36,486 bases of DNA, from contig JAKSYS010000634.1 in NCBI GenBank assembly GCA_022925895.1, forward strand, positions 1 to 36,486, written 5' to 3'. Positions 10,444 to 20,962 of this stretch are shown in pieces (the stretch's first letter is position 1; every line of letters begins with the position of its first letter). The translations under genes were made by a program, and so were the position numbers. Source of the DNA: Fragilaria crotonensis (taxonomy: Eukaryota; Bacillariophyta; Fragilariophyceae; Fragilariales; Fragilariaceae). Under the pieces are notes generated by a model. The model was given only the letters and a program-made list of their open reading frames with translations, was not told the origin of the DNA and did no database searches.

Positions 10444-12153
10444 GTCGTATTATTCGCAGGGACCAGTGGAAATGAGCACGAATCACTTCCCGCTCTCAGT
10501 GTAATGATACATGTACTTCAAGCGAACCCTATGACATAATGCTAATCGTACAGTAGTAGTACCAGTAGTCTAAATTAGTAACGAAGAACAGATTAGCATT
10601 CGCGAGTATGGGCGTGGGCGGATTCTGCGCTTTTTTTCCCCCCTTTCGTACTGGAGTTTGGAGTACTCGGATTCTGTTTTTAACATTTGACAATCCGCCA
10701 GTAACGAAAACAAGTAATGATGCGACTAGGTAGGAATAGACTAGTCACGAGCAATATCAAGCTACCCACTGCATGGTAGCTGAACTTGCCGCTTTCCTGA
10801 ATGATATCTCATAGGCCGAGCCATATAGGTAGTATAGTTCGGCCAGTGTATTGGGGGAACAGTAGCACAATCCAACAGTAGCGCAGCACTGTATCAATAC
10901 CTCCTCAGGTCATGCATCGTTGCATGGGTTCACGAAGGTTCTTCCCAAGACCTGAAAGGGTTGTTCTCCTTCAAACCCGCTTCCATCTCCGCTCGTTGGA
11001 CCTAAGTCAACGGCCGAGTGGGATTGAAGTCGGGAGGAAATATACCTGCTCGAGCGAGATGTCTCCTACTAGTAGGAGGCTCCCGTCCGATCGATCAGCC
11101 CAAGATGGGAACCTTCAAGTTCGAGTTATAGCAATCGAACATATAACTCGGACCTTGAACTCGACCCCCCGCTGGGGCAGTACCACAAGCCGTAGCGGGA
11201 AAAGAAAAATAAAGGGATGGTGGGTGGGGAAATAAAAAAGCTGCTTGATGGCCTAGCACGCGATAGGCCTTGGATGTACGGTCCGAAGATAAAGGCTGCT
11301 AGAACCAAAAAGAGTGAGCGATGAATCGCTCTGATGTCTTCCTGCTGGGACTTGATACCAAGCATTCGAAGTAACTAGTAATCAGCTTTTGGCAAAGCTG
11401 GTGGGTAGATTCTTCATAGGACTCGGTTTCCGACTTGGAAGACATCCTTTACGTAACCTGATGGCTGGTCGGTAGCTTTGGATGAAAGCCACGAATTCCT
11501 TGTCGGTAAACTCAATTCCTCAACGCGTTCGTAGTACACCAGTGGCAAGTACATCCCAGTGTGACCTTCGAAACGATTATGAATGAGTTAGACCATACTG
11601 ACACTTTGATTAAGTCGAATCGTACTTGTATGTAGTTACCGGTGTACCGTCTCCTGTGCAACAGTATCCAACTTGACCTGCAGGTACGCGAAGAGTACAT
11701 GTACTCGAGCAACCGGTACTACCACTCTACTAAAATAAATCCGAGTCTTTCGGAGAGACACAACATCGATGTATCGAATTGCTGATCCAGGCGAAGAAGG
11801 AGCGAAGTATCCGTATCGAAGGAGATGCGTCGAGGATACGTTCAGTACTGGTACACCAATTCCGTGAGTACTGTCAATGTAGTATCGTTGGTCTTGTTTT
11901 GTCGGTCGGCGGCCAGACACGTCGGACTCCTTCCTCGTTGAGCAGTTTTCACATGTATGCTCACATGAGCACATTGCGTGACGGTGTATCTATGGAATGG
12001 TCCGATCATCTCATGCAACACTGTGAAAGCCGACACACATCTATGCTTCGCTTACATACTATAAATCGTGGCGTTGACATCATATATCAGACCAAGCGCA
12101 TTCACAACATAGAGGCATAGAGAGAAAAAGGAGTATTCACAAGAGTGATTATC
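10444..12153. other. Intergenic region upstream of the second five-span gene
   Basis: No gene recognised in 1.7 kb. Visible structure includes a long imperfect hairpin at 11114-11159 and a smaller inverted repeat (GGCCTA at 11250-11255, TAGGCC at 11264-11269). The last 250 bases contain short blocks shared with the upstream DNA of copy A. Open frames here lack protein-like composition. Confidence 0.5.
11114..11159. repeat. Imperfect inverted repeat (hairpin), stem about 17 bp
   Basis: The left arm TTCAAGTTCGAGTTATA pairs with a right arm whose reverse complement is TTCAAGGTCCGAGTTATA, separated by about 11 bases. One mismatch and one bulge interrupt the stem. It could be a short inverted-repeat transposon remnant or an RNA hairpin; no function can be assigned. 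Confidence 0.5.
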
Positions 12154-15134
12154 ATGGATAATTTTACCATGGATAATTCAAGTAATACGGATGGTTTTAC
12201 CACGGATAACTCCACCATGGAGGGGTTAACCATACCGATGCAACTTTTCACACCCGTAAGTCATGATCATACTTCATGCGTGTATGTCACGAGGTCCAAG
12301 TTCTTCTACGCAACTCACTTCTCATGTTTCTGCATCCTTCGTATTCAATCCCACCCTCTATAAGAACTTTGCAATCAAAATCATGCGACTTGCCCCTAGC
12401 ATGGGGAACTCAAAAAAGTTTGCACTCTTGGTCTCGGAGGATCCTAGTGACAAATTCGAATACACTTCGGGGTTGGTGTTTCTCGGTCGTTCTATCTGGT
12501 CTTCTTTTTCATGGACCCTCGTCCTTATTCTTTGCAAATGGATGGGACCAGAAAATGTCGGGCTCTGGTCAGGACACGAAATGCAACCAGTGGAAGCAGG
12601 GACAAAGTCATACCTTCAAAGATACAAGGTAAAAATTGTACGAGCCATCTTTGGCTTGGCAGCTTTCTTGTGGATGGTGTTTGTCATAGTATTTTTGGCC
12701 AAGGGACTGAATGGTCTAGAAGAAGCCAAGGTTGCATACAACGAAAGCTCGACAGTAAGTAACAATGTCGCAACCAAGTATTTGCAAACGGATCAACACT
12801 CAACATACCGCTGCACAGGAAATGTTCTTGGTGATTGATGCCGTCGCTACCGCTCATGCAGAACTTCTTAATCAAACTGACTCGGCTACTGCAATGAGGG
12901 ATGATTTTGTGTTAAATATGACCACCTTTTGCGGCGGACAGGGCAGCATAAGCAACGGTGGCAACGGTAGCAGCGGTATCAACAGCACAAGCAGCAGCAG
13001 CAGCAGCAGCAGCAACATCAACAACACAAGCAGCATCCCATTCAGTTTAGGGGCGCGACGACGCATTGCTCAGAACGCCACTTCTGCGCCGCAGGTGAAC
13101 GCTGATGAGGCAACGGCGAATCAGTTCGCGTCTCTCTTTTCAGATCTCGCAGCTGAGAACATTACAACCGATGCCAAAACACCCGCCCCGAGCCCTATCG
13201 GTTCCGGCTCGCGAAGTGGAGTCAATACGGATCAGCCTGTTTTTGTCTTGAATCTTCCTGTCGACAACGTCAATGACGCCAGTACGAATCTTCCAGTATT
13301 AGATCTTAACTTCAATCTCCCCACCGAATCGAATGAGACGTCAGCTATTTCGAATGTCAGTGATTCTACAGACTTTAATCAGACGTTGGATCTCAGTTCC
13401 TTTGGCGACTCGATGGGACTGTTCGTCAACTCGACAGAGGCATTTGCTGATGCAATTGGATTGAGTCCATTTACTGGTGACGAAACACTCAAGGCCTTAA
13501 TTCTGGATGCTCTGTTTTCAGTGATGATGCTCGATGATTTTGTCGCAGCCGAACTCGACGAGGGGATGAAGGGCATCAATGCTACAATGGACGTCGCCGA
13601 GATGTTGAATGCAACGGCCGTGAGTATTAATCCTCCAAACACAGTAGCCTACGTTCTTGCCCTCCCCTGGATGGTGGTACCCTTGGTGTTTTTCATCCTT
13701 GTGGTGATGGCTTGGAGATTGAGACCGAATTTAAATCTTTTGCAGCGTATTTCGCGGTATGTGCTGCCACTGCTTTGTCTGCAAACCATGGCGTCAACAA
13801 TACTGGCAATCATCATGGTAACCTATGCGATCGCCAATGCTGGTAAGTAGTGTTCGTCATTGATCCGTGGCTCCATTGTCGTTGCTGTTGTGGTTAACTG
13901 AATCGACACGTCCTTAGACTTTTGCTCGGGTGGCCAGAGCAACACTCCTGACGAAACAATTTTGGAAATGGTGTTAGCAAGGGGCTTCGAAGCAGACAGC
14001 TTGGTCTTTTTGGCAACAGAATACTATGTGTCACAATGTGATGCAGAATACCCATATGACTTTGTAGACACGTTCATGAAAGAACTTGAAACTGCCAGTT
14101 TGACAATTGCGGCTGTCGAATCCGCCATTGCGACAAAAACTATGGGATCCGTCGTCGCCGAATGCGGTACGGACGCCGTGGGGATCGATTCTCTCCTGTC
14201 GGCGATGAACTCTCGCCTTCTGGAGGTGGGGAATGCATTCGATGATGCACTATCAAGTTTGTCGTGTGATACGGTAGTGCCGACATTTACCAGCGCTGCC
14301 TATGATGCTGCATGTGATGTCAGTGTGAATGCTGTTTACTATTCGTATGTGTGTAAGTTTCGATCATGAAATGGGTTGGGTTTGTATGTCAATAACGACG
14401 CAAATCTTTTGTTTTTCTCGCTCACAATATCTTCCTGCTATTTTGGACGTTTCGTAGCATTCATCATGATGGCGTTCACGGGCATGATCATGATATCCCT
14501 CCGTACAGCGTATCGTCCTGTTGAGGGAGAGGAAGAGGAGCTAAAGGAGTTGTTGGCCAAACGGGCTGCAGCGTTGAAGGAACAAAGGGCGAGACAAAAA
14601 GCTGCGGCAAAAGAGAGAAAGAAGGCGGCCAAGGCGAAAGCCAAGAAGAAGGCCAGAAGCCTTGAAGATGTTGAGTCTGCCACTGTTGACGATTCTGATG
14701 AAGATTCGGACTCCGATAAAGATTCTGACTCGGATGAAGACTCTGACTCTGATGACGACTCGGACTCTAACAAATCATCGGACTCTGATAAAGATTCGGA
14801 CTCTGACAAATCATCGGACTCCGATAAGGACTCGGACTCTGACAAATCATCGGACTCCGATAAGGACCCGGACTCTGACAAATCATCGGACTCCGATAAG
14901 GACTCGGACTCTGACAAATCATCGGACTCCGATAAAGATTCGGACTCTGACAAATCATCGAACTCCGATAAGGATTCGGACTCTGATAAAGATTCGGACT
15001 CTGATAAAGACTCGGATTCCGACAAGGACTCAGACTCCGATAAGGACTCGGATTCCGATAAAGATTCAGACTCTGATAAAGACTCGGATTCGGACGACGA
15101 CTCTTCGAGTGACGATTCTTCCGAGAGTTCATGA
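12154..15134 (+). CDS. Five-span membrane protein with Asp/Ser/Lys tail, copy B (intact)
   Basis: Exons are 12154-12255, 12365-12754, 12819-13842, 13918-14352 and 14458-15134, giving 875 residues in one frame. The N terminus has Asn-Phe-Thr, Asn-Ser-Ser and Asn-Ser-Thr sequons and no cleaved signal. Predicted spans are about residues 70-92, 125-146, 440-462, 479-500 and 651-668. Loop 1 (about 150-440) is Ser/Asn-rich with a Ser run. Loop 2 (506-650, exon 4) has several cysteines (DFCSGG, SQCDAEY, AECG, LSCD, AACD). A Lys/Ala-rich, probably helical segment (about 675-720) leads into a Ser-Asp-Lys repeat tail. This 2-loop-2-loop-1 layout matches Tweety and prominin proteins, but I see no sequence proof of homology. 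Copy A upstream shares every intron position. Likely a surface or endomembrane protein with a cytosolic polyanionic tail. Confidence 0.8.
14764..15090 (+). repeat. Minisatellite coding Ser-Asp-Lys repeats (copy B tail)
   Basis: Six units of 36 bp carry the word AAATCATCGGACTC at about 14771, 14808, 14844, 14880, 14916 and 14952, coding for [12 protein letters not shown]. From about 14960 the unit becomes an 18-bp DSDKDS repeat. The unit differs from that of copy A, so the two arrays arose or were homogenised independently. Confidence 0.9.
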
Positions 15135-15810
15135 CGAATTTGCTTACCATCCTTTAGAGTTCCAAGGTTTCGTACTCACACTGAGTGTTTCGCTATAGAC
15201 GCCGGAACGCAATGGCTCGTTCCCAGTTTTTACCAAAAAGTCATCTCCAACTGATACTTTGAAGCGTTGAAGGTCTGAGTACTCTTGCATTCTCAATTAG
15301 GGAAGTTCAGACTGCACGACAAAAGGACCATGTGCGACTAGCTAGCATAGCAACGTACTCTGTAGGGGAAATCTTCTTGAATGCACCAATGTCACGACTT
15401 CTTGAAAACCCATGCAGCTTCGAGGGTACCTATCGACGATGAAATCCGTTACCAAGAAGGAGATTTCCCCCTCGTAGCTATATTGGGTGATTGTCAAGTC
15501 GCAACGTGAACAATTAGTGGAAGAAGCCGATTGGATACATCTAGCTAGTAGAATGTACAAACGTATAAATCAAAATATTATATGTGAGATTGCGTGGCAA
15601 AGAGTTATTGTTGGTAAGCGCAACCAACGCAACGGCTCCACAATGTGATCTTCTTGGCAAGAGCAACATGGTAGCGCTCCAATACAACCTCAACAACACC
15701 AAAGTGTGTCAACATTCATGTTTGACACACGTGTACCAACAAGGTAAATACCCATATTAGAACCTCTACATTGTCGGCAAAAAGTCGTAAAGGAATACCA
15801 TTTACGAAAA
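15135..15810. other. Intergenic region with an imperfect nested inverted repeat
   Basis: No gene seen. ACTAGCTAG (about 15338) and CTAGCTAGT (about 15540) form an outer inverted pair. GGGGAAATCTTCTTG (about 15364) and AAGAAGGAGATTTCCCC (about 15453) form an imperfect inner pair. Together they could be a decayed inverted-repeat element of about 210 bp. Confidence 0.4.
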
Positions 15811-17023
15811 TCATGACACGACAGTTCGTGTCGACCCAGTGGTGCAGGGTGTAAACCAGGAGCTCAAGGATGCACCCGACGTAGAACCGCAGCCGCCCTT
15901 ATCGGTGGAATCACCAGAATCAAAAAAGGACCAAGTAGTGGGTGGTGGTGCTGATGATGTCGCCGCCGCTGCAGTCGCGTCTGGGATTCCAAACTCATCT
16001 TCTTCTGATCTCTTGACGTAAGAAAATGCCTCCCGCGCTCCACCCGTTTCTTCCGCCTTGACTTCATATCCCTCCATGTCGGTTGTGAGAGTAAACAAAC
16101 GATTGAATTTGCGACATGCCGATTCCCACGCTTCCTCCACTTTGGATGTCAAGGATCCAGTCATGATGGTTTCGTATCGTTGTTGTCTGATTTTGAGTGA
16201 TTCCATCCAGGCGTTCTTGAGTTCTTCCATGGAGTATCCCTGCTTTGCAAAATCTCCTCGCGTTCCGTAAAGGACATTTTGAGCTGACGACGGGTTTTCC
16301 GTGGTTGGCGTTCTTGTTCGTACGTGTTCAAATCCACAACCGATTCCGTCTTGTGTTCCCAGTCGAGTTGGACGGGAGGACCACTGGCAGAAGAGGGGTG
16401 GTCTGTGATTTTTTGCACGCGAGTTGTTGTGGTAGTAGTATTAGGATATTAGGATATTTATGAGTAGAAAGAAATCGTGTCAGCGAGGATGATTGGTGTA
16501 TGATGGCAAGTGCACAAGAGTCCACTACTCTCTCACCTCCAAGAGTCAAGTCATATTCTCGAACCGTCAGTGAATTGAAGGAGACACTTCGATTGGATTG
16601 AATACCAGCATGATTTGTCTGGCCAGGCTTCTTGAGAGCCGATTTGGGAGGTACGTAGCAACCAGGAGCACACAGTGGCAAACACATGCTCGAAAATGTA
16701 TCAAATATGGTATCTTGATCATCACTGTCTGAGACATTAATCTGACCCTCAACAGTATCGTCCACATCGTCTTGATCTTGTTGCAAAACTTGCTGCAGGT
16801 GACGTATTTTCTCAGCCGAATCCTGAGAAAGGGTTAGGATAAGACCGGCCTCATTACCATTCCCCTGGTTGGCACCACCACCACCACCAGCAGCAGCAGC
16901 AGTACTACGGTCACCGGAAGAAGGCCCAAGACGAACGATTGGCGTATGACGCCCATCAACGTGTTGAATTTCAATCGTATCTTCCAATTCCACGTGAGTG
17001 GAGTATGAAGAATGTGGAGCCAT
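15811..17023 (-). CDS. Uncharacterised diatom-type protein with SVSF/REY and GPPxxLDW blocks
   Basis: Exon 1 is 17023-16537 and exon 2 is 16402-15811, separated by a 134-bp intron with a GTGAGA donor and CACAG acceptor. Exon 1 has a Gly/Ala run, an acidic Ser-Asp stretch, then KSALKKPG and RSVSFNSLTVREYDLTLGG. Exon 2 opens with DHPSSASGPPVQLDW, then a basic RKTRRQLKMSFTEREEIL segment and a helical region ending in a Ser/Pro-rich tail. I recall this arrangement of blocks from many uncharacterised diatom proteins, but no function is known to me. The frame shifts by one base near 16245; one extra base in the T run at 16244-16246 would rejoin EEILQ to KQGYSMEEL, the expected continuation. No signal peptide or membrane segment was seen, so it is probably nuclear or cytosolic. 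Confidence 0.7.
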
Positions 17024-18137
17024 TTTTCGTTCAGTTCGTCAAGTTTATTGCAAATTGTATTCACCACGATCAATCAACAAGGATCAGCGAACAATCAAGA
17101 AGCTATTGAAGGTAATCAAGATCAATCTCTGCAACCACTACAGGTCAATCAATGTTATGCTGCCCTTCACTGATGGAGTACAATTGTACGCCTCTCATGA
17201 GTACAAGTACTACGTGATCAGGCTTTGGCTTCAACGCTTCGAAAGGCGCCTGGTTCTAATGTAGATTCTATTTGGATATATTCAATTGAAGATTGACTCT
17301 GTATGTCATACACAGACATGAAGACCGTACAAGAATATGTGGTATTTCGTGACTGTACCCCTTGACTGGGAAGTAAAGGCGAGGTATGGCTCGCATGTGA
17401 AATTTCGACGGGAGGGCGTGTGCTCACTTAACAATCAGATTTTTCGCTCCAGTCCTGGCGATAATAATATTATATGACATTGTATAAATTCATGATGAAA
17501 ATACAAATCTTCAAAAAATAAGATGGCGGAATCATACATATAACAAAACATTTGAGTTCACAGGTTCGAATACATTTATATAATTCGGATAACAATCACG
17601 TGATTTTTATCGCACGCGAGCAGTTGATATCGAAAAATCGCATTTCGATTGGATCACAGCAGGAGCAGAGTCGGCGAGACTGCCAATACAGAGAGTCGAC
17701 TCCGAGGCGTATCTGGAGAAATGGATAGATGTGCTCACTATTCACTATTCACTCGTTACTCCATGTAGGTCTACTGGAAGGACATTCACACCCCTACGGC
17801 CTACGGTAGAGTCTATCTGTCCGGAAAACCAACCGGTACCAAGGCTTGCTTCAACAAGTCGAGTTTATGTTTGTATGCTATCCTCGAAGAATGCAGTATA
17901 GATGCACCGTTTAACACATGGGCACATGGGCACATGGGACCTATGATATCGCTTGCAAGCTCAATACTGCAGTTGCGCAACCACCAAATCAGCTACTTCA
18001 GGACTTACTCCTTACTACTAGTACCTCCCCAACCAGTCTACTACTGCACCCAGGTCATATGGTAGCCCTTCATAACGAATAGGGTGCATCAAATAATACT
18101 CAGTACTCGTTTCGCGAATCCCATCCCAACAGTTCCT
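17024..18137. other. Intergenic region, no gene seen
   Basis: About 1.1 kb between the start of the motif protein and the BUB3 stop. It includes an AT-rich stretch around 17460-17600 and three 8-bp tandem units (ACATGGGC) at about 17916-17939. No protein-like frame or RNA gene was recognised. Confidence 0.5.
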
Positions 18138-19323
18138 TTACTTCCCCTTGGGTTGGACTTCGGATTCCAACACTGGCCGGACAAAGATTTCATCCCTCGG
18201 ATGATCTCGTTCTCCCTCTTCAAACGTATAACTCGCGGCAATGGCAAGGTGCGATCCGGTTGGTGAAAAGACCAAAGCCGCAATGCTGGTGGGAAATTTC
18301 GGAAGTGATGTTAATTTTTTCTTGTGAAGGCCATCCCAAATGGCCACGGTACCATCGCAACCACCAGTGGCAAAGGTACAGTCTTGCGTCGGACAAAAGG
18401 CAATGGCATTGACGGGATAGACTGTATCCTGGATGCGATGGCATTTGAAGGCGTATTTTTTCTTTTCCGAATTGGCGGTGCCAATGTTGTTATTGTTTGT
18501 AGAATTAGCAACGTCAAGTGAGGTTGATGACGTGTTGGATAACAATGTTTCTGGTAAATACTCGACTGCCACTCGACCTTCAATACTTCCTATAGCAATC
18601 CCATGTCCATTGGGGAAGAATTGAACGCATCGTGTTTGATATTTGAGTGACGATTCTCGGTCCAACACCGTTTGTAATGTGCCATGATTAAAATCGCAAA
18701 AGACCAGTCGTCGTCCGGCACTGGTGGCCACGACGATGCGATTCCGCGATTCATCCACATCCATGGCAAAGGCCTTGCCGGGAAGGTCCATGGAGGCAAT
18801 CGCAACTTGTGATGACGATCGTACGTCCCAAAGATGCAGTTGTGAATTCCAGCCGGCACTAACGATTAAATTCTCACCGAGACTTTTGAGACAGGAACAT
18901 GCCACCTTGGATGGTTCACCCGAGTGACGACCGACGACTGATGTCGCGTTGGTGAGAATATCTAATTTTCGGACTGTTGATAATAATTTTGGAATTCAAC
19001 GTAGTGAGAACAAGAATGACAATAACAACACAAGTGATCACCGTCTACGTACTGCTACCATCCAATCCCCCCGTCACTAACAATGGATTGCTTTTCATAG
19101 TTCCCATGGTTGCTAAACTCAAAAGTGGACCAGAATCCATGTATTGATTAATTTGTGATACCCATCGTTCCGTGTCGTGAAGTCGAACACATCCATCCCA
19201 TGATGTGGACGCCAAGAGAGAAGACGATGACGATTCGTCGTCACCGTTGCGCAAGTATTGGAGCGCGCTAACACCATCGGTGGGTGGATCAGGTAACGCT
19301 TTCGCTTCTGGTAATGCTGACAT
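18138..19323 (-). CDS. BUB3: Mitotic checkpoint protein BUB3 (WD40 propeller)
   Basis: BUB3 binds GLEBS motifs of BUB1/BUBR1 and recruits them to phosphorylated KNL1 at kinetochores in the spindle assembly checkpoint. Exon 1 is 19323-19053 and exon 2 is 18973-18138 (intron 80 bp, GTACGT donor, CAACAG acceptor), giving 368 residues; metazoan BUB3 is about 328. Signature blocks of the family are present in order: SLKYQTRCVQFFPNGHG, SIEGRVAVEYL, KKKYAFKCHR, VYPVNAIAF, FATGGCDGTVAIWD, and HPRDEIFVRPV at the C terminus. A Ser/Asn-rich insert (about 30 residues) separates the VEYL and KKKYAF blocks. The start was taken at the ATG of MSALPEAKALPDPP. It is divergent from the pyrophosphatase gene. Confidence 0.92.
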
Positions 19324-19641
19324 GTTCAATTTCTTCTCTTTGTTTTACTGCTTGTGTAGTAATTCAACAGAGTACTGGGGTATGGGGTACCTGGTTGGTC
19401 AATAGATTATAGATAATGAGCATCAATCTGATTTAGCATGAAGAGTTGTGATAATGAGGTGTCGGTGGTCGATTGTTGGGTTGACGAGGAGAGTCTGGTC
19501 GATGTTCGAAGTTTTTCCAGTGAACCAGTACCAGTGTACCAGTACACTGTGGCAGTACAACAATATACAACCCCAAGTAGCAACTTGTCCACCGTCGACT
19601 GTCCTGCTAGTAGTACTCAGTATACTCAGTACTAAGAACTA

Positions 19642-19672
19642 AGTACGGAGTACGGAGTACGGAGTACGGAGT
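19642..19672. repeat. Short tandem repeat, 7-bp GTACGGA units
   Basis: Four consecutive near-perfect units of GTACGGA, followed by GTACTCC, so the end of the array folds back on itself. It is part of a longer GTAC-rich stretch. Confidence 0.8.
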
Positions 19673-19717
19673 ACTCCAGTACTATACTTATAAGCACTGT
19701 CACTTGAACCTTGAACC

Positions 19718-19746
19718 GGAGGGAGTTTCAAGTTGAAACTCCCTCC
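19718..19746. repeat. Perfect palindrome, 14-bp arms with a one-base centre
   Basis: GGAGGGAGTTTCAA is followed by a single G and then TTGAAACTCCCTCC, its exact reverse complement. It lies about 395 bp upstream of the BUB3 start and 323 bp upstream of the pyrophosphatase start. It may be a dimeric factor site or a cruciform-forming repeat. Confidence 0.85.
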
Positions 19747-20068
19747 ACTCGACCCTCGATGGAATAGGATGGATGGAACCAAAATGGCGGGACGGTTCAA
19801 AAAGTCCAATCGTGCCGAGTGAAATACGTTAGATCTACCGTTATTATAGGCGCTCGCCACAGATCATGCCACTGATGATTGTTGACAATCATCTTCCTGA
19901 TCCGACAATCACTCTTGTCGCAAACAAAAGCCATCCTTCTGGAGTACAAGTACTCCGAGTATCAGGTATTCGAGTGCTAATCAGTCACTCATTTTCTCAG
20001 AGACATCCATTATAAGGTCCATTGAGAGTGTCGTCGACTCAACCAAGTTTTCGAATCTTCAATTTCCA

Positions 20069-20962
20069 ATGCTTACGTTTGGCCACTTGGCCACTCTGGC
20101 CAATGCTCGACAGAGGAATCAATTCAAAACTCCACGACATCTCATTTTGGAATTGACAGCCTTGGTGGGACTGTTGGCATCCTCCTTTTTGCAGCATTGT
20201 CCACTCGATAATCTGATTGCAGAAACATCAACAACATCGACAACACCATCCACTACTATCAAAACACCTCCCACATCTCCGAATCGAAAACTCCGTCCGA
20301 CACCACCCATGTCTCCATCGACAAAGCTATGGAGACCACCGGTGGAGACACGGTTGCTCATGGGACAAATTCTATTCCAATTGGCCATGACAGCATCGTC
20401 GTGTCGTTTGGATCTACGCAAATGCATCCTTGCCAAATTAGTTCTCAATGAAAAGAAGTATCCTGTCGAACTCTGCAAAGGCAAGTCTGGAAAGTATACG
20501 GCATATTCGGATCAGACGGGAATTACGAAAACTGTAGGACAAGATACAGATGTGGGTGTTGTGTTGGAAGACAATGACAGCAGTAGTGGCAATGACGAAG
20601 ACAATAACAACCAGGACAACAGCGAAAACAACAATTCCGGCGATACGTACCAAAGTCCCGAACACGACAAGACTGAAATCGATGCCATTCAAATGAAAAT
20701 TAGCAAATTTGCAGACGACCGATTGTGGAATCGTTTTCACACGCCTCGCAATCTAGTTCTGGCCTTGATTGGAGAATTGGGAGAATTGTCGGAATTGTAC
20801 CAATGGAAGGGAGAAAAGGAAGAGTTGAATGGTGCCGAATTGGAAAAGGTGGGACAGGAGATTGCCGATGTGGCCATTTATTTGTTGCGATTGGCAACCG
20901 TATGTCGAGTCAAGATTGGTGAATATACAGTAGAAGCGTGTGCGAACATGACTCAAAAGTAA
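20069..20962 (+). CDS. dCTP pyrophosphatase-like (all-alpha NTP-PPase) protein with two domains
   Basis: Single-exon frame of 297 residues. Residues about 206-297 match DCTPP1/XTP3-type enzymes, which cleave dCTP and modified analogues to the monophosphate plus pyrophosphate and clean the nucleotide pool. Seen are WNRFHTPRNLVLALIGELGEL, the metal-binding acids of the ExxE pair (E236, E239) with E242, the ExxD pair (E264, D267), and YLLRLATVCRV. Residues about 6-150 look like a second, decayed copy: NQFKTPRHLILEL lines up with the active domain, but the four metal ligands become Leu, Leu, Ile and Gln. The N domain still has the KKYPVELCKGKSGKY end that the C domain lacks. An acidic Asp/Asn linker (about 160-205) joins them. 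The family forms oligomers through helix bundles, so the N domain may act as a built-in partner. Confidence 0.8.
   Translation: MLTFGHLATLANARQRNQFKTPRHLILELTALVGLLASSFLQHCPLDNLIAETSTTSTTPSTTIKTPPTSPNRKLRPTPPMSPSTKLWRPPVETRLLMGQILFQLAMTASSCRLDLRKCILAKLVLNEKKYPVELCKGKSGKYTAYSDQTGITKTVGQDTDVGVVLEDNDSSSGNDEDNNNQDNSENNNSGDTYQSPEHDKTEIDAIQMKISKFADDRLWNRFHTPRNLVLALIGELGELSELYQWKGEKEELNGAELEKVGQEIADVAIYLLRLATVCRVKIGEYTVEACANMTQK

Larger units (their letters stand above)
19324..20068. promoter_or_regulatory. Shared upstream region of BUB3 and the pyrophosphatase gene
   Basis: The two genes point away from each other across 745 bp. The region holds a dense block of GTAC words (19500-19680), four 7-bp GTACGGA units (about 19642-19672), and a perfect 29-base palindrome at 19718-19746. 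No gene is seen inside. A shared promoter is an inference from orientation only. Confidence 0.4.

Noticed and set aside
10912-11235. A 107-codon plus-strand frame in the spacer before copy B
   Set aside because: It covers the hairpin, has random composition and no supporting splice or family signal.
14438-15198. Open frames opposite and shifted to the copy B tail
   Set aside because: Same reason: repeat DNA without stops. The sense frame is joined by conserved introns to the membrane part.
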